Positions 1-12,166 are shown, numbered from the stretch's first letter. The stretch: 64,000 nucleotides of DNA from Inonotus obliquus (GCA_032164295.1 JAJHTX010000004.1:2852001-2916000); one strand, 5' to 3'. The notes: generated from the sequence alone by a model not told the origin. Numbers and translations are program-made.

Positions 1-1835
1 TTCGCCATGAGTTCAGCAAGATATAATCGTAAACTCTCTACCCCTTTTCCTGAATAAACGCAGAAAGCAGCTCTTTGGTTGGTATTGAATTCCTTAATAA
101 TGCAATGCTTAAGTTCCAAGAAAGACTTATCAGCAAAGCAAAGACATACTCTTGGAGGTGCTCGGCAGAATTGTTGAAGCTCTGATCGTCTAAAGGCAGG
201 TATACCAGTCAAACTGAGATGGGTGAGCTTGTTCAAGCGTTGCAGCAAGAAATGAATCGCCAGGACACTGATATGTTCGCAATATGATAAGTGGATCCTC
301 TCGAGTGTCGCATGCCGATCAGCAAGAGAGTAAATGGCCTGATCCGTGAGGTTGGTTACGCGAACAAGTCCGATGCGACGCAACTTTGGTAGACTGGAAA
401 GCTCGAAGACGGATAAGTCCGTAAGCAACGGGCAGCCTCAACAGGACCGTCAGTTCAAAAGCCACAGCTATACGAACCAATGGAACTTACAGGCAAGATC
501 GATGTATCGCAATCGGGTGCAAGAACGTGCCAACTCCCGTATTGACCTGTCAGTGATCGAGGATGCATGTCCAAGGTGCAAGTAATGCAGATGCTTTCCA
601 AGCTTGCAAATGCTCTCAACGCCCGCATCCGTTAACAGCGAGCATTTCGCGAGATACAGGTTCTTTATCTTTGGTGCGATGGCTATGATGCCCGCAATAG
701 TCTCATCGGTGATCAGCGCGCAGGTCGTCAAGTCTAGCATCCGCAGGGATTCGCACATGTGGTTCAGCCGCAGTGGAGGAAGTATTTCGTTCGGGATAGG
801 CGCAGAGTTCGGGAATGGCTGGACAGACAATTGGGTTTCGACCTGGGCCGATTGTGGAGCAGCGGGGAATGCAAGGTCGGTCAGTTCGGTGCACTGGGCC
901 ACCCGGAACTCTCGAAGTTGAGCAAGATTGGTCCAGATCTCGCGTATGGCTTCGTCAGTAATCCCGGGGCATCCTTGCAAGTCGATCTCCAGTAGTAATG
1001 GGCATTGCCTCGCGAGAGCAATTATCGCCCTGTCAGTGATATTCTTGACGTTGTTGAGTTTGATACGGCGGAGAAGCGGGCAGTGCTTTGCAGCTGCAAG
1101 AATTCCTTCATCCGTGATGTTCCTACATCCACCAAGATTCAACCCCTGCAGTTTGGTGGCGGACCGCGCGAGAGCAATGATCGGCTTGTCCGTGCATGAT
1201 GTAATATTAGTTAAATCAACTGCAACCAAGTGGATGCATTGAGGTAAGACGCGCAAAAGGGCTTCGTCGGAGAGCTCGACACAATTGACGAGCGTCAGCC
1301 GTTCGAGCTTCGAGCACTTCGCGAGACGGACGAACAGGGGGTCAATGAGGTCTCTCGACAAGTAGATGAAGTTGAGCCTGCGGATGAAACGCCCATAATC
1401 GAACCTTCTATCCTCTGAATCGATGACCTGGAGCATTTGGACAAAGCGACTGAATTCGGAAAAGTTGGGCCGATGCCAGAGGAGTTCGACGGCACATTCG
1501 CACCAGGTTCGAGATACCAAGAGTGCATTGTACAGATCCCTTGATGAATGCACCTTTCTGAAGATGTGGATTAGGATCTCCGGTGGCAGATATGATGCGG
1601 GGGAGTGAGAAAGAGATTGGTGAGGACAGTTGCGTGGAGACGAAGTTGACCACTGAATTGGTTCAACAGTGTAAGGATCGTACTGGTAGGTGGAAAGAGA
1701 GAGTTCCTTGATGACTTCGTCTTCATCGTTATCCGAGAGAGATGTTGAAGAGTTGTTGGGAGAGTGGCTATACATGGTCGTGGATGGCAAGCAAGAAAGG
1801 GCGTGTGTCCGCTGTGAGTGGAAGTTGAATGGCAA
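1..1835 (-). CDS. GRR1: GRR1-type F-box/leucine-rich-repeat protein, 3' end off the window
   Basis: This should be the substrate-recognition subunit of an SCF ubiquitin ligase, as Grr1 is for nutrient sensing and G1 cyclin turnover in yeast. Exons read on the minus strand are 1835-491, 436-150 and 92-<1; introns 437-490 and 93-149 have GT-AG ends. An F-box starts with YLPPEILIHIF near residue 82. About a dozen 26-residue cysteine-containing LRRs follow, with the recurring signature C..ITD..I..IA. The segment after the second intron (EFNTNQRAAFCVYSGKGV) matches the C-terminal end I know from fungal Grr1 proteins, so little more than the tail is missing. A second in-frame Met lies 20 residues into the first exon and could be the true start. 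Family assignment is firm; the exact start is not. Confidence 0.9.
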
Positions 1836-2003
1836 TCACAACGTGCCATCCATCCATCTACATTTGGTAATCCAAGCCAGCTGCCGAGTGGCGAGTAACT
1901 TTCTATAATTTTTTCTATTTTTTCGCTTCATCTTCCATCACAACTCTCTCACATTCTCCTGCTTATTGTCCAGAAGCTAGTAGGGCTCGTTGCAGTAACT
2001 AAA

Positions 2004-2360
2004 ATGCCATCGTCGACTGCATCGTCAGATGGTGAAAAACGTTCCTATGCAAGCATGCCGCTGTCTCCTCCATCCTCATCAGGCGGCATCCCAGTCACTC
2101 CCGCCGTCCTCAGAAGCATATTCGCCTCTTCACGAACTGCGATGGAAGAACGCTCTATCTCACGCATCGCATTCTTCAGGTGAGTCTAATGGAAGGATCG
2201 TCCCTTCGTCGCAAAAAATATTGATCGTTGATACGCTTTTGCATTTCCTTGCTTCTGATATAGATTTGCGGGCTTTGTGCTGAGCTGCATCGGCATCAGT
2301 CTCATTGCGTGGCGGGGTCGCGGCGTTAAACCGAGCGCAGCGCTCTTAGGAGTAGTCTGA
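2004..2360 (+). CDS. small single-pass membrane protein, unknown
   Basis: I do not recognise this family. Exon 2004-2179 encodes a Ser/Pro-rich hydrophilic head and a run with PVTPAVLRSIFASSRTA. A canonical intron (GTGAGT...TATAG, 2180-2263) joins it in frame to a hydrophobic helix (FAGFVLSCIGISLIAW) followed by basic residues, giving about 90 residues. The layout, soluble N-terminus, one helix and a short basic tail, fits a small organelle membrane protein, but that is inference. The stop at 2358 may be intronic: a GT at 2352 and AGs near 2405 and 2465 would let the reading frame continue to about 2630. The 3' end is therefore uncertain. Confidence 0.5.
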
Positions 2361-3047
2361 TGTTAATGCTATTACGGCCCCGGTGTCGACATTGACAATC
2401 TGCAGGTGACTGTTTCCAAGTATGTCCAAAGGCAAGTAAGTATAGAGCACTGATACTTCTCCTCAGAACACTGTTGTCAACGGATACAAGTCTTCTCATC
2501 AAAGAAACAGCGGGGTTGTCCTTATCAAGCTAATGCCTGAGATTTCAAGCGGTATATTCCTAAATCTCGCTGATATTGCCTTCGGATCCTACGGAATTGC
2601 TTTCACACAGGAACTGTCCCCATGGAGTTGAGCTGCGGGATCCACGCGGGACTGTTCTGCAACCTTACTGGCAACCACTTCCATAGCGGAATGAATAAAA
2701 TGCGGCTACTCGACCTCCATGGTAGTTTATGTAGTATCTTTGCGGAATTTTAACATATGCAGCTACTTTTCGGGCGTGAGCTGAAACCAACCGTGTCCCT
2801 CTGGGTAGTACAGGGAGGGACTCTCTAAGGGTAATGAGTTATCTTTTCCTCGCATTTGTAATTATTATGTGGCTGTCTTCAAAAAAAATACGTTTTTTAT
2901 TTTTTCATGAATTTGCCGCATTTGGCGAAGTAAAACCACGTGATCTGAAATCACTTCGTTGAGCACCGGAATCCACTCGACAGACGCGGCTTTTCACTCA
3001 TCAAGGAGGTCTTCCCCGGTGGTGAGACATAGCCCAAGTCGGTCCTT
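2361..3047. other. intergenic stretch before the cyclophilin gene
   Basis: May contain further exons of the small membrane protein gene upstream (open between about 2405 and 2630). It ends in the promoter of the next gene. An A-tract and T-tract pair lies at 2881-2907. I see no other gene. Confidence 0.4.
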
Positions 3048-4727
3048 ATGTCTGTACTGCTGGAAACATCTCTGGGAGATATCGTACTTGACTTGGAAGT
3101 TGAATCATGTCCTCGTACATGTGAGAACTTCCTCAAATTATGCAAAGTATACTACTATAACCTCAATGCGTTCTTCAACGGTACGTCGCTGACATTCTAG
3201 TCCTACGATTGGAATCATACTGATTGCTTAAATAATCCAGTCTCAAAAGACTTCCTTGCCCAAGCTGGTGACCCAACCGCAACAGGAACCGGTGGAGAGT
3301 CCGTTTGGTCACTCATAGCCTCTAAGCAAAACAAGTCAGGCGTACCGCGGTACTTCGTTCCGGAGATCATACCCTCCTTCAAGCATACACACAAAGGCAC
3401 CGTTTCCATGGCCGTCGCGCCCGCTCTCGAAGGTCAACAAGGTGGTTGTGGAAGTCAATTCTTTATCACTCTAACGGATAGGATCGATTATTTGGATGGA
3501 AAACACGCGTTATTTGGGCATGTGGTTGAGGGACTTGAGACTCTGGATAAGTTGAATGATGTCTTTACGGATCAGGATGGGAGGCCGTTGAAGGATGTGA
3601 GGATCAGGCATGTCGAGATTCTTGGTGAGTCTCTTTCCTACACGGTTTCTCTACATAGAAAACTGCAGGAATGACATGAGATACGTCAACCATAGACGAC
3701 CCATTCCCCGACCCTCCAGGCCTAGTCATTCCAGACTCCCCACCAACCAAACCACCTGACAACTCTACCCGAATCGCCGAGGACGAAGACCCGCTCACAA
3801 CGCTCCCCGAAGAAGAGGAAGAAAAGGAACGTCGTAAACGAGCAGCCGCCGCTTCGGCACTCACTCTCGAAATGGTTGGTGACCTCCCCTTCGCCAATGT
3901 TCGTCCACCCGAAAACGTGTTATTCGTGTGCAAGTTGAATCCGGTCACTCGAGACGAAGACTTGGAACTTATTTTTTCGAGGTTTGGGACTATTATGAGT
4001 TGTCAGGTTATTAGGGACAAGGTCACGGGTGATTCGCTGCAATATGCGTTTATTGAATTTGATAAAAGGGAAGAGGCTGAGCAGGTGCGTTATGACTCCT
4101 TCGGTCGTGTCGTTACTTCCCACTAAGGACAGTCTCGACATCGTTTCAGGCATACTTTAAAATGCAAAACGTTTTAATCGATGACCGACGTATCTGGGTA
4201 GACTTGTACGTCTTTCTTGTCCCTTTCTACTTCATTGTTTTCTCGCTCATGACACCAAACTTCTACTTTCTAACAGCTCACAATCCGTCGCTCGACTAAA
4301 CACCTCCTGGTCAAACGACATCAAAACGGGACCCCGCTTCAAACATGGTGGCCGTGATCGTGATCGAGACGGATTCGCAGGGAAAGAAGACCTCGAAGCT
4401 ACTCGTCGATATCGTGCCGGATCTACCGAAAAGGTTGAAAGAAGGAGAGGAGATGATTATGGGATGGTGTTTGATGTGGGTGATGTTGGGAGGGAGCGGA
4501 GTCGTAAACAGTATGGAGAACGGAGGAGTAGGAGTCCAAGGAGGGATGGGGATAGAGGGGAGAACAGAGATGGTCGTGATGGGAGGAGGAAACGGTCTTG
4601 GTCGAGAGATATGGGGCGGGAAAGGGATAGAGATAAGTATAAAGAACGAAAGGTGTATGATGAGAGAGACCGAGACAGCCGTCGGTATCGTTCAAGAAGC
4701 AGAGATCGCTACGATAGACGGCGATGA
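3048..4727 (+). CDS. cyclophilin-RRM-RS splicing-associated peptidyl-prolyl isomerase (PPIL4/Cyp6 type)
   Basis: This is a nuclear peptidyl-prolyl cis-trans isomerase of the PPIL4 class, linked in other eukaryotes to spliceosome and transcription complexes. Exons 3048-3180, 3241-3624, 3696-4084, 4150-4205 and 4277-4727 give 470 residues with every intron in phase. Domain order is a cyclophilin fold (residues ~1-170, [12 protein letters not shown] and GSQFFITL motifs), an acidic and basic linker, an RRM (~230-320, starting [13 protein letters not shown], with YAFIEF as RNP1-like strand), and an Arg/Ser/Asp-rich tail ([22 protein letters not shown]). The catalytic Arg/Phe region typical of CypA is only partly conserved, as in other PPIL4 proteins. 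It converges on the protease gene downstream with about 150 bp between stop codons. Confidence 0.9.
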
Positions 4728-4878
4728 TAGTTCTCATTTACATCCGCAGTACTATTATCTCACACCTCTTACATTGCATCTCATTTCCTCATTTGCAAGG
4801 ATCACGCATAATGGAATATAAGATACACCAATCCAGGTTGCACTTTCATTGAAGGACCCAATACTGACGAAAGCATTT

Positions 4879-6413
4879 TTAAGTGACAACTGGAGCAAAT
4901 CCGACACGCAAGTTCCCAACATCGAATTCTACATACACCGATATCAAATCAGCTATAATTCAACATACACAGCTTCTGAACTATAAATTACTCACCAGTA
5001 TAGACATTACGAAGGAAGACGTCACCAAGGACCCAGAAGCCTAAAGAAATCGCAAGTTTCCCATCAGTACTAGTCAGTCAACTATTCAGGTCAGAATACA
5101 CTTACCAACATCATCGCCAACAATACCTCCCACACACGCGTTGCTTCCTCTCGAAACCTGTCCAAAATTAAACGTATCAGGCGAAAGTGTGAATGCCGTT
5201 CCTCCAAGTGTGACACTGATATTATCCGGAATTGCGTTACACGGGACTGTAAAGAATCCCTGACCAACCGTGCGCGAAGCATCAGCCGAACCGGGTATAG
5301 CTGCAAATATTGCCCGTGCGCTTGCGGTGTCGACAATAAGGAGCGTCGTACCCGTATCGGCAATTGCATCTTGTGCGCGTGTGACAACTGCTCTGTTCCC
5401 TACGGTTACTCGTTGAGCCGATATCTCCCAGAATGCTGGAGATGTGATGAGAGGTGTGAACGTGAGACTTCCTGTGAAAGCACTCGTGTCCGTTCCACCG
5501 AGGAACAACTCTCCTCCCGTGTCGAGGAGTGTGAATCCAAAGACGGGGTTATCGGTCTGACCTTGTGCGACGAACGATTGGAAGACGGGTTGACTGTTTG
5601 AGTTTGATATGGCTTGGAATGCCATTCCCATCAGCCCATCGGGCGGAGAAACGTCAAGTGCAAAGCCGTCAGAGTATTGAGTGGCGGCAACAACAGCTTG
5701 GTTCGTCGCTGTTAATCCGGCGATAGACACGGTGTCATGGAAAACTTCACCGGATACGGTTGACCCGTCTGCAAACTCGATAGAGAATGTCTGGCGTTGG
5801 TCGGCAGCGGTGCTGCTAGCTGCAGTATTGAACTTCTTGTGCCCTGCGCAATTCGCATCGTTGCATGCCGTACTCGGGACAAACAAATCACTTGACCCAG
5901 TATCGAAATCGACTGGTATTAAAGTGAAGAAGATTGACTTCCTTCAAATTTCGTGACATGGGAAACCTTGTGCTTACCTGTGAAGGTATTTGCGGGTGTG
6001 CCAATATCAACATCTCCCTGCCAGAGAACGCCGTCAAGATCATCCGTCAGCGGATCCGTTCCCGTCTTTCGCTTCCCCAAGCGCTCTTCGACTACGCGCT
6101 TCCTCAAGACGCCATCGTCATTCCGATGAAGTGCGCCCGTATTGCTCTGGAAATTGGAGAACCCCCGTGCGATTTTGCTGCGCAAGTAGCAAGTTCAGAT
6201 CATTATGATAATGAAATGATCGGAATGCGAATACACGTACAGCTTGACATTGGTAAGGTGCGACTTGAGGGCATCAATATCCGCAACACCATCCTCCGTG
6301 GTGAACGAACGCCTAGTCAGTGGTATCCTTGAAATAGGTGGTTTGGCCTCTGGCGTTGGAGACGCTGCCACCAAGAGCGCGAACAACGCAAGACTTGCAA
6401 GCTTCAACTGCAT
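4879..6413 (-). CDS. secreted pepsin-like aspartic protease (A1 family)
   Basis: Extracellular acid endopeptidase. Exons on the minus strand are 6413-6241, 6177-5978, 5912-5106, 5040-4996 and 4928-4879, giving 424 residues. Residues 1-18 are a signal peptide (MQLKLASLALFALLVAAS). A propeptide follows, with a dibasic KR site near residue 95. The two catalytic aspartates are in DTGSS (128-130) and DTGTT (310-312); the C-terminus has the usual VLGDVFL and FDVGNLRVGFAP. The flap sequence is IEFADGS where most pepsins have a tyrosine (Y-x-x-G-S), so the flap Tyr appears replaced by Phe. The last two exons are only 45 and 50 bp. A TATA-like element sits about 85 bp upstream. The family is certain; the substrate cannot be read from the sequence. 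Confidence 0.92.
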
Positions 6414-6496
6414 GATTCAGTCCAGAACGGGGCGGGCAGACGAGAGAGGGCAGACGGTTTCCTCGAGGCCTGGAAGAAGAGGTGGTCATTGGGAAC

Positions 6497-6503
6497 TTAT
6501 AGT
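6497..6503 (-). promoter_or_regulatory. TATA-like box of the aspartic protease gene
   Basis: CTATAAG on the minus strand, 84-90 bp upstream of the protease ATG, a spacing similar to the hydrophobin promoters in this window. Inferred from position only. Confidence 0.45.
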
Positions 6504-7257
6504 CGCCCCAGAAGGCATGGAAGAATCAAATGATACAGTGAGTCTACCAGTAGCGCAGCAGAAGGATGCGCGGGACCATAAGATGGGCCTGCATGCATAT
6601 GCATGATAGTGCTTCCTTCCATGCGAGAGGCAAGGATAAAAGTAGCTCATGTCTTCCGAGCACTTCGAAACGAGTAATGGTGGGTTGAGATGGATCCCAG
6701 ACCATGCGTGTATTTATGGAGTATGTGAATCACGATTCTCTCTAGAGCTTCCGGAGTGTGGATGTGGCTGAAGCGGGTGAGATAGAAATAGCCCGATAAG
6801 AAAGATGCACAAGAGTGCATATTTTAGCATACGAGTGAAGCCTTGCTGCGCGGAAAGAAGCCTTCTTAGAGCACACGACCATACTTCGCGTATCATCGTT
6901 ACTCCTTCTCGTTCCCATGATAGCAATGTCCAACCGAATGTTACACTGGAATCGAGTTGAAAACAAGCGAGAGCATCCGCGGACGGAAAACGTGAGAATA
7001 AGAGAAGCGTACCCAAATGGTGAGATAAGTATCTTGCTCATGTGACGCAGGGAACTGGAATATAAACAACCATCGGCACATTTCCGGTCCGGTGCACGCA
7101 TCGTAGTTCGCAAGGGACGGGACATGGAACCCAGGAATCAATCGATATATGGGGCGAATGCAAAGAAGAAGTAAAAGGCTAGGGGCCACGACCTCAAGTC
7201 TAGCCATTAGTTCAGATGATATCGCCAAGAACATATGCGGACAGTCCAGGAGCTTGA
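6504..7257. other. intergenic, protease upstream region
   Basis: Lies between the protease promoter and the 3' end of the next minus-strand gene. Open frames on the minus strand here (e.g. 6742-7125) lack family resemblance and splice support. I see no gene. Confidence 0.4.
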
Positions 7258-8707
7258 CTACCAACGCTCCTTGTCAGAATCCTTTATGTGCTCCTCGAGG
7301 AACAGCTTATCCTCAGCAGTCTCGTACTGCATCTCCGCAACCCAGTCCTCTTCTGCAATCTTCTCGACGTCGGCATCATTATCTACGAGCTCCCTTCCCT
7401 GGATTTGGGCATCTGGAAATAATCGGTAAGGTCAGCGGATCTGAAGAAGTCCAATTCCGTGAAAGCCAGTACCTTGCTCGGCATTCAGCAAAACGACCCA
7501 TAGCAACATACGTGTTGCCTTCCATTCCAACCTGTCGGCAAGTTCAACGCTCGACTGGAGTCCGCGACTGACACGTCCGCGCCTGGCCTTCCGAAGCGCG
7601 CGTTGCTCAGCTCGCGAGTCTTTTCGTGCCTGTCTCCAGTCTGTTGCCTGCCCAAACACATTCTGCGAGGACGATGAGCTCGGAACAAGACTTGTCGCAC
7701 GTCCTTCTTGAATGGCGAGTAGCTGCCGTTTACGCTCAGTCTTGGTTTCAGCCTGGCGCGCACGGTACGCCTGTAGCCGGACAGAGAGTCCTGAGGCTTT
7801 GTTCATTAGACCCTCTTCTGGTAATGGAGGAGGGACGTCAAACGACAGAGGGAGCGCGTAGCCTTCTATCATTGCAAGTCGGCGGGCCGTCATCCCACCT
7901 ACACCATCAGCGCCATACTGTCCCGCTGGAATGGAAGGCACACCCGGCGCAACGCGATTATACACTTTACGTATGATGGGTAAGTGTAGTACGACGGTCT
8001 CCGCAACGCGTCCCGCGTCTTTCGCGAATTTTACCGCTTTCGCAGAGGTAGATTCATTGGCCGAGGGATCTGGAACAGGATCGCATCCAATAAGCTGACG
8101 CATCGCGGCAGTCTTGCATATCCGCACCCGCAGACCACGAGGAGCGAAAAATTCCGCGTTTGCACGGCGGAGGTATCGATCCGTAAGTGTCTTTGCAAGG
8201 ACGCGAATGCCAGTTTGTGCGGCAATTTGTATACTCGCACCGGCTATCATAGCCCAATGATGCGGGCTAATAGTTACAGTTAATTCGTCGGTCTGATCTA
8301 TAGTCCGTTAATCGATTGAAGGCGGCTTACACGAAACCGATGATGGCTCCGGCTAGTTCCACGACGCGCAGCGGAGGACTTGCAGACATAGCGATGTTCA
8401 GCCCATCCCTTAACAAGTCGGTCAGTCTTGATAATGGGCAACTAGAGATAGTCATCACTAACATGAAATGTAGCCAATCATCCATCTCGATCTCCGATGA
8501 GTGTAGCTCAGGATTGTACGCCCTCGTGAAGGCGGAGTTGGCACCTGCGGTCCCTTGCGGTAGACAAAGTGGTAGTCTCAAAGGCACGAGCCTCTCCCTT
8601 GCAGGTGGCCTGCGAAATTCGGGGAAAAGCGCGGCAGCATCCTCGTTTGTAAGTGTGATGAGCTCTTCGTTGGAAGTCCCAGCAGAGCTCATGATAGTGA
8701 TGTGCAA
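7258..8707 (-). CDS. conserved fungal protein of unknown function
   Basis: I do not recognise a named domain. Exons 8707-8331, 8266-7473 and 7412-7258 join in frame with canonical introns of 64 and 60 bp to give 441 residues; the second in-frame Met (MSSAG, five residues in) is an equally good start. The N-terminal third is mixed, with hydrophobic stretches around the first splice junction (ELAGAIIGFV, MIAGASIQIAAQTG) that could be membrane-associated. The middle is basic with ANAEFFAPRGLRVRICKTAAM. A Gln/Arg/Lys-rich coiled-coil-like region follows (QAYRARQAETKTERKRQLLA), and the tail is very acidic, ending EEHIKDSDKERW. The good splice continuity over three exons makes it a real gene. Confidence 0.75.
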
Positions 8708-9176
8708 AAACTCTGGTCGAGCTTGAGCAAAGCTCCACCATTAATATAGCGAATGTTGTGGCTTCAGGGCATCGTCTATAAATAGGTCACATCGCAGTTT
8801 GGTCCGCACCCGTTGGTGAACGGACTGCAATGCGCTCTTGCTGTGATCATAGAGATTACGCCGTTCAGTTAGATCAAAACGATGCTATACGCTCAGGCTA
8901 TTTTTGCACCGGGCTGTGTAACTATCATACCCAGAACCTGAAATAAATTTATGGGCGCATAGCAAAATTCCAAACGCTCGATCAACCCGGTGTGTCACAA
9001 GAGCCTGAGTCCAAACGATGCGCACCTCGTTCTTTATTAAAGTATGGTGCTGTAAGAGACCGTGCTTGAATACCCTAGCAAATCGACTAGATTCTTGGTG
9101 GTGGTTAAGGACAAAATCCTGTGAGCGGTTAGTGCCGGGCCTTCGAACAACCGCGTCAAGTCCACCGCCGTTCTCA
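8708..9176. other. divergent intergenic region
   Basis: Separates the minus-strand unknown from COQ10 and must hold both promoters. TATAAAT-like sequence at about 8776 could serve either side. No gene seen. Confidence 0.4.
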
Positions 9177-10028
9177 ATGAAACCTCGTCTTCATCGGCCA
9201 TTCGTCGCTCAAACCATATTCTCGCAACACAGGAGACGGCAAAAGGCCGGGATACGAACATTCTTTGGTTTACCCAAATTAGAGTCCTTGATCCCTCCAT
9301 CGCCCCTAGGCAGATTGAGCCAGGAGCAAAGGTTTCATAATCGTAAAATCCTTCCGTGAGCAGTCATTTCATGTGTTTCCGACTTGAACGTCGAACAACG
9401 CGATAAATCACAGTTACACGCAAAAACAGCTATACGACGTCGTGGCAGATGTTGACAACTACTACCATTTTGTGCCGTATTGCACGGAGTCCAAAGTGCT
9501 AGCATCACGGCTCACATCCCATGGCGATGCTACCACAAACGCACGAGAGATGGTAAAGAAAGAGGCGCGATTAACTGTTGGTTTTATGGCTTTCAAGGAG
9601 AGCTACGTTAGCGAAGTGACTTGTCGACCGTATGAATCTGTGGAGGTGTGCCTCAGCTCTCATCGGCATCAACTTCATTCGCTGACACTTTTCTTTTTCT
9701 TTTTCAGGCTGTCGCGTCCTCCGGAACTCCTCTCTTCCGAAAACTTGTGACGACATGGCGGTTCCAACCTGCGAGCCGCTCGGCTCCTCATCCCCTGAAA
9801 GCAGGTATTCCAGGAGATAACTCCCGGTCCTTGGAAACCGCAGCTCCTTCACCTCCTGATCATCACCCTTCCAACGGCCCGACTTTGTTATCAATCGATC
9901 TTGTGTTTGAATTTGCCAATCCCGTGTATGCTGCGGCGTCCGCTGCATTCTTTAAGGATGTGTCTTCGATGATGGTCGAGGCTTTTCAGAAACGTTGTGT
10001 GGAGGTATATGGAATGGGAAGAAGATGA
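9177..10028 (+). CDS. COQ10: coenzyme Q-binding protein COQ10 (START/polyketide-cyclase fold), mitochondrial
   Basis: Binds ubiquinone in the mitochondrial inner membrane and supports its use in the respiratory chain. Exons 9177-9355, 9414-9645 and 9708-10028 give 243 residues. The first exon encodes an Arg-rich presequence (SQHRRRQKAG). The core begins with ILPYTQKQLYDVVADVD, made only if the first acceptor is the AG at 9412-9413 rather than a later one; this matches the family consensus and decided the junction. Further family features are the FVPYCTESKVL strand and the C-terminal helix (AFFKDVSSMMVEAFQKRCVE). An insert of about 40 Pro/Ser-rich residues (~155-195) between strands is longer than in yeast Coq10. 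Confidence 0.9.
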
Positions 10029-10785
10029 ACTCAAATACAACACTCTTGCGTTTGGTGAGCATAGGGTACCGTTCCGTCTTCCACTGACACTGACCGGAAG
10101 AGCCTTCAGGGACATAGATCATAGAGGGCAGAACTTCTGTAGAATACATCACGCACTAGTTAACATCACCGCATCAATGGAAGCAGACTCTAGACATTCT
10201 TTCAGTTCTATTGTCCTTTTCCATGTTAAGTAGCTAGGCCTCAAGAAGACGATCCTCTTCAACCGCTCAACATTCCTTGGTACTCAGGTAGTACTCGCAG
10301 AACAAGGTGCGTAACTAATAAGATATCCGTGCCCCTCATATCTATATTTAGTGGGTCAGAGATATTGACAAAACACCCGGATAGGTAATGGGGTATGGTC
10401 GTGCTTGTTCTAGAGCATTCGTGAGTTATGAAGTATGTTTTTGCTTGCGCTCGCTTCACGGGTCGGCTGTTCAAAGCGTGCTATTAGTTGCGTCCTCGCG
10501 TACTGCTAGAAGCTAATTGTGTCAGCCCTACCTCCAAGCTTATATTTCACGTCTCCGTCAGCCTCCTAGTCTTTCTCGCATCCTCGTTACCATTCTCTCA
10601 CTCCAACAGACCTGATCCTTACAGCATCATTCCGCTCCGTTCGGTCTTCGGTTCCTTATAACCCACCAGCTCTCCTGCCCGTCGGCACCACCTGTCTTTA
10701 CAGACTATCACACTGAGGCTAACAGCTAATTAACCCCTCGTCGTAACCCTACCGAAAACAATCAAAGTAACAACTGGCAATACTC
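10029..10785. other. intergenic between COQ10 and the expansin-like gene
   Basis: No supportable gene. The last 250 bp are C/T-rich (about 10510-10780), as is common just upstream of highly expressed basidiomycete genes. Confidence 0.4.
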
Positions 10786-11671
10786 ATGGTCCGTCTATTA
10801 CTCGCTGTCTTCGCCCTTGCTGGTTTTGCTGGTGCATCAGCATCCGTATCAGACTTATTGGCTCAATCGCATAACGGCATACGCTCAGCGGCACATAGCA
10901 AGATGGTCAAGGTCCGTAACGCGTCTCCTCCGTCCGTCCCTGCTGCTTTAGAGGAAAAACCGTCGATGAACTCGACGAATTCGACAAGCTATGAAGAAAC
11001 TAGCGCGCCTAATGGGAAGATCTGGAAGCGCGACCCGTTTCGGTTCACGTATTATAAAACTGGACTGTGGGTGTTTCGACTAAAGTAGTTTTTCATTTTT
11101 ATGTTCGGAATTGACGCATTGATTTTTGTGTCTTCCGGTATTCTGTGATATTGATGATGACATCACGGTATGGACGCATGCTTTGATACAATTATAGAGG
11201 AGCATGTGGTGCATGGAGTAGTGACTCTGACTACGTGAGTATTCATTTTATCTAATTCCCAACGATAATATTTGAACGAACGGTATTTACTCGCTTCCAG
11301 ATCGTCGCGCTCAACTCTGCGGTAAATCTTTCCCGCATCTTCCATCATCAAATTGAATTCTGAGGTCCGAATGTTACCATCACTTCACTCAGCAATGGGA
11401 CAATGGCGCACACTGCTACAAAACTATCGATATCTGGTATAATAACAAACAGACACAAGCAACGATCGTCGACGAGGTTCGTTCTTTCTCCTTCCCTTTC
11501 CCTACGACCCGACTATGCTGATAACTGACTCACGACTCGCGTACGGTCTATGTCTATGTCTAACAGTGCCCCGGCTGTCCCGAAGGAGGTCTCGACTTCT
11601 CACCAGGTCTCTTCCAATTCTTCGACGACCTCAGCGTCGGAATCCTTTACGGCAATTGGTGGTTCGCTTAA
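10786..11671 (+). CDS. secreted expansin-like protein with RlpA/barwin double-psi beta-barrel
   Basis: Secreted wall-loosening or wall-binding protein of the expansin/DPBB group common in agaricomycetes. Exons 10786-11066, 11198-11234, 11301-11321, 11393-11476 and 11567-11671 give 175 residues; exon 3 is only 21 bp. A signal peptide (MVRLLLAVFALAGFAGASA) is followed by a Ser/Asn-rich spacer with NSTNST glycosylation sites. The barrel runs from FTYYKTGLGACG through YIVALNSAQW, CYKTIDIWYN and TIVDECPGCPEGGLDFSPG to the end. The conserved Cys pairs and the catalytic-like Asp of VDECPGC are present. No carbohydrate-binding second domain is encoded, so it is the single-domain type. Its role on host or own wall is inferred from the family. 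Confidence 0.9.
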
Positions 11672-12082
11672 CCATATCCACCACCAACCCCTCCGTCACG
11701 TTTCAGTGGAGGAAATCGCCGTCCATAGGCATTGACTCCTAGCTAGTTTGTTCCTCCCCTCTACTTGGTGTCATACCTACTTTCCGCTTTCGGCCTATCA
11801 GTCGGTATACCTCACTTATTCACCTATTTTGCCCCCGAGTTCACCATCAAGTCAGTTTTTGGATATTCAGATGTCGGATTCTTGAATATACGTCTTAAAA
11901 AGGTTTAGCGTACATAGCTGAGAATGCTGTGTGAGACATCATCATCGGCCTTCTGATTCAAAACGCGTCCTTCTGTAGACTGTAGAGTGCGTCAATCCGG
12001 ATGAAGCATGACATACTTTCTATGATGGAACAATAATCACCTTACTCAAATGAAGAACAAAAATTGTCTTTTCGTTGGATAG
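11672..12082. other. 3' region of the expansin-like gene and tRNA flank
   Basis: No gene seen. The right end (about 12061-12075) supplies, on the minus strand, a T-run that can terminate Pol III after the tRNA. Confidence 0.4.
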
Positions 12083-12166
12083 TGACCACCGCAGGGCTCG
12101 AACCTGCAATCTCCTGATATACAATATCCGTCGTAGTCAGACGCGATACCATTTCGCCAGGCGGCC
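12083..12166 (-). tRNA. tRNA-Arg (anticodon ACG) with a 12-nt intron
   Basis: Read on the minus strand, the acceptor stem pairs GGCCGCC with GGTGGTC (two G-U pairs), the anticodon stem pairs TCTGA with TCAGG and the T arm is GCAGG-TTCGAGC-CCTGC. The loop is CT-ACG-A followed by a 12-nt intron (CGGATATTGTAT) at the usual position after base 37. A T-run follows about 15 nt downstream. ACG reads CGN arginine codons after A34 editing. The discriminator base is A. Confidence 0.88.

Noticed and set aside
1690..1908. Plus-strand frames over the GRR1 gene
   Set aside because: Antisense shadows of a long, clearly coding minus-strand frame.
4345..4821. 158-codon plus-strand frame in the last exon of the cyclophilin gene
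   Set aside because: The RS-domain frame ending at 4727 continues the spliced protein; this one is an alternate-frame reading of the same low-complexity codons.
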